A DNA stretch of 5,403 nucleotides, from positions 1 to 5,403 of the forward strand of contig JAJAZO010000387.1 of the NCBI GenBank assembly GCA_026785745.1. Direction: 5' to 3'. How positions within the stretch are numbered: position 1 is the stretch's first letter; every line of letters begins with the position of its first letter. Below, in pieces: positions 1 to 5,403 of this stretch. The translations under genes and the position numbers were made by a program. The notes beneath the pieces were generated by a model. The model was not told the origin of the DNA, made no database searches, and saw only the letters and a list, made by a program, of their open reading frames with translations. The stretch comes from Chitinophagaceae bacterium (GTDB lineage: Bacteria > Bacteroidota > Bacteroidia > Chitinophagales > Chitinophagaceae).

Positions 1-79
1 GGAAATCAATAATGGTATCCTGACCAACGTTAAATTCTTTGGCCGCTGCTAATAATCTTGGAAGTTTTAATTCTGCCAT
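1..79 (-). CDS. infB: Translation initiation factor IF-2, N-terminal fragment (cut by window edge)
   Basis: Reading the minus strand from the ATG at 79-77 gives 26 codons, beginning MAELKLPRLLAAAKEFNVG and continuing QDTIIDF, open to the window edge. This matches the start of Bacteroidota IF-2: a small helical N-terminal module of the IF2_N type, rich in Leu, Ala and Lys. IF-2 is the GTPase that brings initiator tRNA to the 30S subunit; its G domain lies outside the window. The position directly after nusA is the conserved rimP-nusA-infB order and strongly supports the call, since the fragment alone is short. No Shine-Dalgarno sequence precedes the ATG, only an A-rich stretch, as is common in this phylum. 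The gene is probably co-transcribed with nusA, although 87 bp separate them. Confidence 0.9.
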   Translation of the reverse strand, partial: MAELKLPRLLAAAKEFNVGQDTIIDF

Positions 80-93
80 TCAGGTTTTTTAAT

Positions 94-163
94 TGTCAAT
101 GGTGAATGATCAATGGTGAATGAGGGTATGGTTTTATTGACCACTCATTATTCACCATTCACC
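94..163. repeat. Heptad-based inverted repeat between nusA and infB
   Basis: Most of the gap is made of 7-bp units. On the plus strand, 136-163 reads ATTGACC, ACTCATT, ATTCACC, ATTCACC. On the minus strand, 121-94 reads ATTCACC, ATTGATC, ATTCACC, ATTGACA. The left side also contains a perfect 14-bp tandem duplication (TCAATGGTGAATGA at 96-109 and 110-123). The two blocks face each other across a 14-bp spacer (122-135), so a transcript could fold into an imperfect hairpin. The longest uninterrupted pairing I see is 10 bp (112-121 with 150-159). There is no T-run typical of an intrinsic terminator right after the stem. Similar ATTCACC/ATTGACC-like heptads are, from memory, scattered in intergenic regions of some Bacteroidota and cyanobacteria; function is unknown. 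Confidence 0.8.
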
Positions 164-166
164 ACT

Positions 167-1417
167 TTATTCTTTATCAAATTCTTCTTTTAATACTCTT
201 CTTACATCCGCAATCGTTTCTTTCTCCAGATCTGTTCTTCTTTCCAGTTCTTCCGGTGTCAGGTTCAGCACACTTCTTCCTGTATCACAACCTACTCTTT
301 TCAGCTCATCAATAACCCATGTTTCAATTTCATCGCTAAATTCTTCGAGGTCAATATCAAACTCTTCTACTTCATCCCCTTCTTTATCACGGTACACATC
401 CAGTTCGTAGCCTGTCAAATCACAAGCCAGTTTTATATTTACACCCCGGCGGCCAATGGCCAGTGAAACCTGGTCGGGTTTCAAATAAACATTGGCATGT
501 TTGGCTTCGTTATCCAGTTCCATGCTGGTAATTTTTGCCGGCGTTAATGAACGTTGTATTAATAATTGGATATTACTTGTCCAGTTGATAACGTCAATGT
601 TTTCATTTTTTAATTCACGAACAATACCATGAATCCGGCTTCCTTTCATTCCTACACAAGCACCTACCGGGTCAATTCTGTCATCATAAGATTCCACAGC
701 AACTTTAGCTCTTTCTCCGGGATCTCTTACGATTTTCTTTATTACAATCAGGCCGTCAAAAATCTCCGGCACTTCTATTTCTAATAATTTGGCAAGAAAT
801 TCAGGTGCCGTTCTCGAAAGAATAATCACCGGGCTGTTATTCTTCATGTCCACTTTCCTTACTACTGCACGAATGCTTTCTCCTTTTTTAAAATAGTCCT
901 GTGGTATTTGTTCACTCTTCGGAAGAATCAGTTCATTGCCTTCATCATCAAGCAATAAAATTTCTTTCTTCCATACCTGGTACACTTCCGCACTGATAAT
1001 CTCACCTATCCTGTCGCCATATTTTTTTGCCAGTACATTTTTCTTCAGATCGCTGATGCGGCTGGCCAGTGTTTGTTTGGCAGCCAGAATTGCCCTGCGG
1101 CCAAAGTCGAGTAAGTCAATTTCTTCGTACAATTCTTCCCCTACTTCAAAGTCTGGTTCAATCTTTACGGCATCAGAATAAGCCACCTGCGCCAATGGAT
1201 CTTCTACCTGGCCATCTTCTACAATCATCCTGCGGCGGATAATTTCAAGGTCACCTTTCTCTGCGTTTACGATTACATCAAAATTTTCATCGCTGGTGTA
1301 CTTTTTGCGCAACAGGGTTTTAAATACATCTTCCACTACTTTCATCATTGTAGGACGGTCAATATTTTCCGCTTCTTTAAAATCCTGGAACGCATCAATC
1401 AGGTTAATACTTGACAT
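167..1417 (-). CDS. nusA: Transcription termination/antitermination protein NusA
   Basis: A 416-residue NusA, shorter than the roughly 495 residues of E. coli NusA but usual for this phylum. It binds RNA polymerase and nascent RNA and modulates pausing, termination and antitermination. Domains in order are: N-terminal RNAP-binding domain (about 1-130, with DLLDFGRRAILAAKQ at 101-115); S1 domain (about 134-201, ending VIILSR); the NusA signature GERAKVAV (234-241) leading into KH1 with GMKG at 256-259; and KH2 with the IGRRG loop at 321-325. After an acidic linker (344-365) a single C-terminal helical unit (about 362-414) resembles one helix-hairpin-helix or AR-like repeat, where E. coli has two. 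The start ATG lies 13 bp after the rimP stop, with no clear Shine-Dalgarno sequence. It is the middle gene of the rimP-nusA-infB operon. Confidence 0.98.
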   Translation of the reverse strand: MSSINLIDAFQDFKEAENIDRPTMMKVVEDVFKTLLRKKYTSDENFDVIVNAEKGDLEIIRRRMIVEDGQVEDPLAQVAYSDAVKIEPDFEVGEELYEEIDLLDFGRRAILAAKQTLASRISDLKKNVLAKKYGDRIGEIISAEVYQVWKKEILLLDDEGNELILPKSEQIPQDYFKKGESIRAVVRKVDMKNNSPVIILSRTAPEFLAKLLEIEVPEIFDGLIVIKKIVRDPGERAKVAVESYDDRIDPVGACVGMKGSRIHGIVRELKNENIDVINWTSNIQLLIQRSLTPAKITSMELDNEAKHANVYLKPDQVSLAIGRRGVNIKLACDLTGYELDVYRDKEGDEVEEFDIDLEEFSDEIETWVIDELKRVGCDTGRSVLNLTPEELERRTDLEKETIADVRRVLKEEFDKE

Positions 1418-1430
1418 AACACATAGCTTT

Positions 1431-1901
1431 TTAGAATTTAATTTGAATTTTTGTTGTTTTTATATTAGCAAAAGAAATAGTGTGTTGCACTATTTCCATT
1501 TTCTTTCCTTTTCCTGTTGTTTCTTCTATCACAATATCAGCCTCAGTTGCACTTATCAGTTTTCCTTCTTTTTTAGCATCTTCTTTATCGGTTACTTCTA
1601 CAAAACGGCCAATATTTTTCAGGTATTGGCGGTGCAGTTTCAGCGGCTCATCCAGTCCCGGCGATGATACTTCCAATGAAAAATCACCATTTGGGTACAG
1701 GTTTTCTTCTTCAATCTGCCTGTAAAGCCGGCGGTTATATTGAACTAATTTTTCAATGCTAACTCCCTGGTCGCCATCAATGAACACTTTTATATTATTG
1801 GTCGGCTTAATCCTCACTTCTACCAGAAATACGTCTGGTTCGGAGCTGATTAATCCGCTGACCCGTTGCTCTAATGCCTGTATTTGTGCTTCTCCGTTCA
1901 T
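1431..1901 (-). CDS. rimP: Ribosome maturation factor RimP
   Basis: A 156-residue cytoplasmic protein of normal RimP length (E. coli about 150). RimP helps assemble the 30S subunit. The N-terminal alpha/beta domain (about 1-88) carries the family blocks IDGDQGVSIEKL (41-52) and LEVSSPGLDEPL (76-87). The C-terminal half (about 90-156) fits the SH3-like beta-barrel domain, with RFVEV at 99-103 and a Lys-rich end. It is the first gene of the operon with nusA (13 bp downstream) and infB. The ATG at 1901-1899 is chosen because the conserved N-terminal helix begins right there and an upstream hairpin ends 12 bp before it. No Shine-Dalgarno sequence is present; the bases just before the ATG are CCCC. 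Confidence 0.96.
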   Translation of the reverse strand: MNGEAQIQALEQRVSGLISSEPDVFLVEVRIKPTNNIKVFIDGDQGVSIEKLVQYNRRLYRQIEEENLYPNGDFSLEVSSPGLDEPLKLHRQYLKNIGRFVEVTDKEDAKKEGKLISATEADIVIEETTGKGKKMEIVQHTISFANIKTTKIQIKF

Positions 1902-1913
1902 GGGGTATAAAAG

Positions 1914-1941
1914 AAGAAGGGAACGGCCTCGTTCCCTTCTT
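1914..1941 (-). promoter_or_regulatory. Leader hairpin just upstream of rimP
   Basis: A perfect 12-bp stem (1914-1925 with 1930-1941) closes a 4-base loop (1926-1929). On the minus strand the arms read AAGAAGGGAACG and CGTTCCCTTCTT with loop AGGC, followed by CTTTTATACCCC and then the rimP ATG. Given the promoter-like element at 1958-1990, the hairpin would sit near the 5' end of the rimP-nusA-infB mRNA and within or at the edge of the ribosome footprint. It could limit translation initiation, protect the 5' end, or act as an attenuator; the following CTTTTAT is only a weak U-tract. No gene lies upstream on this strand within reach that would need a terminator. The structure is seen directly; its role is inferred. 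Confidence 0.7.
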
Positions 1942-1957
1942 ACTGCTATTTCTGGTG

Positions 1958-1990
1958 CAAATATACGGGAATCAGTTATTATCTGCCAAA
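1958..1990 (-). promoter_or_regulatory. Putative Bacteroidota-type promoter of the rimP-nusA-infB operon
   Basis: On the minus strand a TTTG (1990-1987) is followed after 21 bp by TATATTTG (1965-1958), a perfect match to the -7 consensus TAnnTTTG used by the primary sigma factor of this phylum. The usual spacer to the -33 TTTG is about 19 bp, so the -33 box is slightly off. Transcription would begin about 5-8 bp further on, near 1950-1953, giving a leader of roughly 50 nt that contains the hairpin at 1914-1941. The site lies in the divergent gap upstream of rimP, where an operon promoter is expected. Confidence 0.6.
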
Positions 1991-2089
1991 TTCTGCCCTG
2001 TACGTAATGAAGGTTTCAGAATAGCCTTCGCTTCGGTAAAATTTAGGTAAAGAGCGGCAAAATTCCGGCGGCTGCAAAACGGGTCATCT

Positions 2090-2097
2090 TATCTTTA
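2090..2097 (+). promoter_or_regulatory. Possible -7 element directly before the DUF4834 gene
   Basis: TATCTTTA matches seven of eight positions of TAnnTTTG (last base A instead of G) and lies only 4 bp before the ATG at 2102. I see no TTTG at the expected -33 position (about 2067-2070). If used, the mRNA would start at or very near the start codon, making it leaderless or nearly so. The remaining divergent gap (1942-2101) shows only the minus-strand promoter and short weak dyads such as GAAGG/CCTTC (2009-2013 and 2025-2029), with no RNA gene. Confidence 0.35.
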
Positions 2098-2101
2098 CAT
2101 T

Positions 2102-2338
2102 ATGAAATTCGTATTGTACGCCATACTGGCCTATGTATTATACCAGTTCATCTTTAAACTGGTGATACCGGTGTACCTCGCCAGCCGGAAAATAAAAAGG
2201 GGCTTCAGGGAAATGCAGAGCAAGATGCAGGAACACATGCAGCAACAGCAGCAAGGCAATACACCTCAGCCTTCGTCTTCCAAACCGGAGCCTAAAACAA
2301 AAGCTGGTGATTATATAGATTTTGAAGAGGTGAAATAA
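2102..2338 (+). CDS. Small single-pass membrane protein, DUF4834-like
   Basis: A 78-residue protein of unknown function. Residues 3-27 form one hydrophobic, aromatic-rich membrane segment. A basic cluster follows (R29, K30, K32, R33, R36), predicting a cytoplasmic C-terminus by the positive-inside rule. Residues 34-51 are Met/Gln-rich and probably helical, ending in a five-Gln run (47-51), followed by a Pro/Ser/Lys-rich flexible stretch. The protein ends in GDYIDFEEVK (69-78), a C-terminal motif I associate with the DUF4834 family of Bacteroidota; this is from memory. The conserved acidic tail suggests a partner-binding site, but no function is known. It is divergent from rimP and convergent with the GH3 gene, with only 15 bp between the stop codons, so it appears monocistronic. 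The start is fixed by the membrane segment beginning at once after the ATG. Confidence 0.8.
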   Translation: MKFVLYAILAYVLYQFIFKLVIPVYLASRKIKRGFREMQSKMQEHMQQQQQGNTPQPSSSKPEPKTKAGDYIDFEEVK

Positions 2339-2353
2339 CTTCCAAACAGTTGA

Positions 2354-4627
2354 TTACTGTAATTTGAAATCTTTTTCTTTTACATCTCTAGAATTGCCGC
2401 CAATAAACAGTTTAAATTCTCCCGATTCAGCCACAAATTTCAAATCGCTGTTATAAAATTTAAGGTCGTTAACACCTATTTTGAAGTTAACTTTTTTGCT
2501 TTCACCTGCTTTCAATTTTATTTTTTGAAACCCTTTCAATTCTTTTACCGGCCTGGTAATGCTTCCTGCCAAATCACGGATATATAACTGTACTACTTCT
2601 TCACCATCATACTTACCGGTATTGGTCACTGTAACTGATGCTGTAATATTCTCATTCATTTTCATGGAAGTATTATTCAATGAAATATCGCCATAGGAAA
2701 ACGAAGTATAACTTAATCCGTAACCAAAAGGAAATAATGGAGCATTGGGTGCATCCAAATAATTGGATTGAAACTTTGGTGAATCATCAGAAGAGGGTCT
2801 GCCTGTATTTTTTTGACTATAATAAATGGGTACTTGCCCTACGTTTACCGGAAACGATACAGATAATTTTCCTGATGGGTTATAGTTACCGAATAATACA
2901 TCAGCAATAGCATTACCAGCTTCGGTACCTGCATGCCACACCTGTAATATTGAAGCAGCCAATTGATTTTCTTCTGGAATTGCCAATGGTCTTCCACTCA
3001 TTAACACTAACACTAACGGCTTTCCTGTTTTAGCCAATGCCTTTATTAATTTCTTTTGACTTTCCGGTATAGTAATATCTGTGCGGCTTGCTGCTTCACC
3101 CGACATTTCAGATGCTTCGCCAACCACTGCCACCACCACATCAGATTTATTAGCTAATGCCAATGCTTCATTCAGCATCTCATCGGGTGTTCGTTTATCA
3201 ATATCTATCCTTGTTCCAAATACATTTACTTTTTTAGCTAATAAACTGTCGTCAGAAATATTAGCCCCTTTTGCATAAAGTACATTCACATTTGCTCCTG
3301 CTACATTTTTTATTCCTTCCATTACAGGCACAGATAATTTTGAATCGCCTGATACAGCCCATGTGCCCAGCATATTACTCTGGTCATTAGCCAGCGGACC
3401 TATTAATGCGATAGTGCCGGATTTTTTAAGTGGTAACATTTGATTATAGTTCTTTAATAACACAAATGAATGAGCAGCAATTTCTCTTGCTTCCTTCCTT
3501 GTTTGTGCTGTCAATATTTCTTTTGCCGGTTTATTAATATCAATATAGCGGTAAGGATTATCAAACAACCCCAATTTATATTTTGCCTCCAGAATGCGGC
3601 GGCACGCCTGGTCAATTTCCTGTACCGTTACTTTCTTTTCCTGCAACGATTTTTTTGTGGTTGTTAAAAATCCTTCGCCAACCATATCCATATCCAAGCC
3701 TGCCCTTAACGCTAATGCTGATACAGTTTGCAAATCACCCATACCATGTGCTGTCATTTCATTTACCGATGTGTAATCTGATACAACAAAGCCTTTAAAA
3801 CCCCATTGCTTTCTTAATAAATCACTTAACAACCATTTATTTCCTGTGGCGGGAATGCCATCAATCTCGTTGAACGAACTCATCACACTTCCTACACCTG
3901 CATCAATCGCAGCTTTATAAGGAGGCAGGTATTCATTATACATTTTCACCCGGCTCATATCTGTGGTATTATAATCCCTTCCTGCTTCTGCGGCACCGTA
4001 CAGCGCAAAATGCTTTACACAGGCCATCATTGTATTGTCTTTTGTCAAATCATTTCCCTGGTAACCTTTTACCATCGCTACAGCCACCTGAGAACCGAGA
4101 TAGGGGTCTTCACCGGCTCCCTCGGCAATACGTCCCCAACGGGCATCACGGGCTATATCCACCATCGGCGAAAAATTCCAGCATAATCCATCGGCTGTTG
4201 CTTCTACCGCTGCTATTCTTGCACTTTGTTCAATTATTTTCATATCCCAACTGCAGGACAGCGCCAATGGAATGGGGAAAATAGTTTTGTATCCATGAAT
4301 AATATCCGAACCGAATATCAATGGAATTTTTAACCGGCTTTGATTTACTGCAAAGTCCTGTGCCACTTTTATTTTATCTACTCCAATTACTCCAAAGAGT
4401 CCACCAACATTCCCTTCTTTAATTTTTTTCTCAACATCACTGCTTACTACAGCACCTGTAACAATGCCGCCACCCGGAGTTAACAAATTTAATTGTCCTA
4501 TTTTTTCATCTACTGTCATCTTTTTCATCAGATTGCTGATGAATGTATTCATCTTCGGATCGTTTACGTTTTGTGCAATGGCAGAAAAAGAAACAACTAC
4601 AAATACTATAAGGATAATTTTTTTCAT
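2354..4627 (-). CDS. bglX: Exported glycoside hydrolase family 3 beta-glucosidase (BglX type)
   Basis: A 757-residue enzyme, close to E. coli BglX (765), that removes terminal beta-D-glucose from oligosaccharides. A Sec signal peptide (1-18, MKK start, hydrophobic core, SAIA then Q19) predicts a periplasmic location; there is no lipobox cysteine. The GH3 N-terminal barrel (about 30-360) has SDIIHG (107-112), RDARWGR (160-166), GEDPYLG (172-178), KHF (205-207) and the nucleophile D284 in VVSDY (281-285). The C-terminal alpha/beta domain (about 385-600) holds GEASEMSGEAASR (503-515) with the likely acid/base Glu, probably E511. A fibronectin-III-like domain follows (about 660-745). All key motifs are intact. 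It lies 35 bp after a GH144-like gene, so the two are probably one operon, and its substrate may be beta-1,2-linked glucose (sophorooligosaccharides) rather than cellobiose. No Shine-Dalgarno sequence precedes the ATG. Confidence 0.95.
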   Translation of the reverse strand: MKKIILIVFVVVSFSAIAQNVNDPKMNTFISNLMKKMTVDEKIGQLNLLTPGGGIVTGAVVSSDVEKKIKEGNVGGLFGVIGVDKIKVAQDFAVNQSRLKIPLIFGSDIIHGYKTIFPIPLALSCSWDMKIIEQSARIAAVEATADGLCWNFSPMVDIARDARWGRIAEGAGEDPYLGSQVAVAMVKGYQGNDLTKDNTMMACVKHFALYGAAEAGRDYNTTDMSRVKMYNEYLPPYKAAIDAGVGSVMSSFNEIDGIPATGNKWLLSDLLRKQWGFKGFVVSDYTSVNEMTAHGMGDLQTVSALALRAGLDMDMVGEGFLTTTKKSLQEKKVTVQEIDQACRRILEAKYKLGLFDNPYRYIDINKPAKEILTAQTRKEAREIAAHSFVLLKNYNQMLPLKKSGTIALIGPLANDQSNMLGTWAVSGDSKLSVPVMEGIKNVAGANVNVLYAKGANISDDSLLAKKVNVFGTRIDIDKRTPDEMLNEALALANKSDVVVAVVGEASEMSGEAASRTDITIPESQKKLIKALAKTGKPLVLVLMSGRPLAIPEENQLAASILQVWHAGTEAGNAIADVLFGNYNPSGKLSVSFPVNVGQVPIYYSQKNTGRPSSDDSPKFQSNYLDAPNAPLFPFGYGLSYTSFSYGDISLNNTSMKMNENITASVTVTNTGKYDGEEVVQLYIRDLAGSITRPVKELKGFQKIKLKAGESKKVNFKIGVNDLKFYNSDLKFVAESGEFKLFIGGNSRDVKEKDFKLQ

Positions 4628-4662
4628 CGTATATTTTTAATCTTTCGGGAAAAATAGTTCTA

Positions 4663-5403
4663 TTATTTTTTAAGCCATGGGCTTTCGAAACTAAGTTTTT
4701 TTAATCCCGCCTTTATTTCCGGGCAACTCATAAATAAATTCCACAATAAGCCACTACGATAGTTTTCCATCATTACCACTATCGGGCCCTGATCAATTGC
4801 GAGGTATCTGGGTGGAAACCAATTCTCCTGTTCACTAAATGCATCATAAAAACCATAGATGCCCCAGATTTTGTCTTTCATCCGCCCATCGGCGGACCAG
4901 TGTTTCATAGCAGCCATCGATTGTTTTGGTGTATAAGGGAACGATGATAAAGCTGCCGTTGGACTAATAACACCTAAATCATTTTCCATATTTGGTGCAT
5001 GACCGGCATAGCCTGTCACTGAATAACTTGATGTCAATCCCCAGTTGTTTGGGCCATACCCTTTAAACTTTTTAGGATTATCCACACACCATTGATAATT
5101 GATGAGAGAAAGATTAGTGTTCTCCTGCCAGTAGTCGGCATACTTATCTTTCAACCCTCTTGGGTCAAGGCCAAGGTAAGAATAATGAGCCCAATACAAT
5201 GGTCCGCCCTGTGGTGGATTGCCCTCGTAACGCATATTCAAGGTGTAACCACCATACGATGAAGTGCTTTTTATTTTTCCATTGGCTGCCCAGCCTTCAT
5301 GATACACTTCAGCAGGTACCCCATGTGATGGTGATGATGCCGCCAACACATACATAATGAGACATTCATTATATCCACGAACTGCAAAATTCATTTGCCA
5401 CCC
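4663..5403 (-). CDS. Glucoamylase-like (PF10091, GH144-like) glycoside hydrolase, C-terminal part (cut by window edge)
   Basis: The frame is open to the window edge: three codons (G, W, Q) precede the first visible ATG (5394-5392), which is therefore internal. The 246 visible residues are roughly the C-terminal half of a protein usually about 430-480 long. Family blocks, numbered from the edge, are: GYNECLIMYVLAASSPSHG (10-28), GGPLYWAHYSYLGLDPRG (66-83), NNWGLTSS (119-126), GVISPTAALSSFPYTPKQS (144-162), GFYDAFS (184-190) and IDQGPIVVMMENYRSGLLW (203-221). These are the hallmarks of COG5368/PF10091. Characterised GH144 relatives, including one from Chitinophaga pinensis, hydrolyse beta-1,2-glucan, so 'glucoamylase' is likely a misleading label. 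Alpha-helical barrel fold is expected. Probably exported, but the N-terminus is unseen. A GH3 gene follows by 35 bp in the same direction. Family membership is firm; substrate is inferred. Confidence 0.9.
   Translation of the reverse strand, partial: GWQMNFAVRGYNECLIMYVLAASSPSHGVPAEVYHEGWAANGKIKSTSSYGGYTLNMRYEGNPPQGGPLYWAHYSYLGLDPRGLKDKYADYWQENTNLSLINYQWCVDNPKKFKGYGPNNWGLTSSYSVTGYAGHAPNMENDLGVISPTAALSSFPYTPKQSMAAMKHWSADGRMKDKIWGIYGFYDAFSEQENWFPPRYLAIDQGPIVVMMENYRSGLLWNLFMSCPEIKAGLKKLSFESPWLKK

Noticed and set aside
1914..1941. The rimP leader hairpin as an ordinary terminator of an upstream gene
   Set aside because: The upstream side on the minus strand is a divergent promoter region with no gene ending there. 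On the plus strand no T-run follows the stem.
936..2007. Plus-strand open frames opposite nusA and rimP
   Set aside because: They are low-complexity Ser/Phe-rich antisense shadows of well-conserved minus-strand genes and resemble no known family.
2346..2360. Short dyad ACAGT...ACTGT between the convergent ends of the DUF4834 and GH3 genes as a bidirectional terminator
   Set aside because: Only 5 bp of AT-rich stem and no proper U-tract on either strand. It overlaps the GH3 stop codon and is too weak to call.
2680..4284. Plus-strand open frames inside the GH3 gene
   Set aside because: They lie wholly opposite an intact enzyme with all motifs present, and none shows a plausible domain.
4628..4662. 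A separate promoter for the GH3 gene in the 35-bp gap
   Set aside because: No TAnnTTTG-like element is seen on the minus strand. Short spacing and shared direction favour co-transcription with the GH144-like gene.
4663..5394. ATG at 5394-5392 as the true start of the GH144-like gene
   Set aside because: The frame stays open upstream to 5403 with family-like residues (G, W, Q), and the visible product lacks the N-terminal half of the family, so the ATG is internal.

Overview
The window looks like a chromosomal segment of a Bacteroidota member, most plausibly of the Chitinophagaceae or a close relative. Four things suggest this: a DUF4834-type small membrane protein, a TAnnTTTG-like promoter element, start codons without Shine-Dalgarno sequences, and moderate-to-low GC with AT-rich gaps. 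The assignment is inference from sequence character; no 16S or other taxonomic marker is present.

Left half, minus strand (1-2000): the conserved translation/transcription operon rimP - nusA - infB. A promoter-like element at 1958-1990 is followed by a short leader with a strong 12-bp hairpin (1914-1941) just before the rimP start. Then come rimP (30S maturation factor), nusA (elongation, termination and antitermination factor, 13 bp downstream) and, after an 87-bp gap built largely of 7-bp repeat units in inverted orientation, the first 26 codons of infB (IF-2), which leaves the window.

Middle (1942-2338): a divergent intergenic region of about 160 bp, then a plus-strand gene for a 78-residue single-pass membrane protein of the DUF4834 type. 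Its start codon lies almost directly after a weak promoter-like -7 element.

Right half, minus strand (2354-5403): a carbohydrate-degradation pair. The upstream gene, cut by the window edge, encodes the C-terminal part of a glucoamylase-like (PF10091/COG5368, GH144-like) protein. It is followed after 35 bp by a complete exported GH3 beta-glucosidase of the BglX type. Characterised members of the GH144 group cleave beta-1,2-glucans and some GH3 partners cleave the resulting sophorooligosaccharides. The pair may therefore form a small beta-1,2-glucan utilisation unit, which is a hypothesis from family knowledge and adjacency.

No CRISPR array, insertion sequence, tRNA, rRNA or clearly novel multi-gene system is visible. 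The least explained items are the heptad inverted-repeat block between nusA and infB and the hairpin in the rimP leader.
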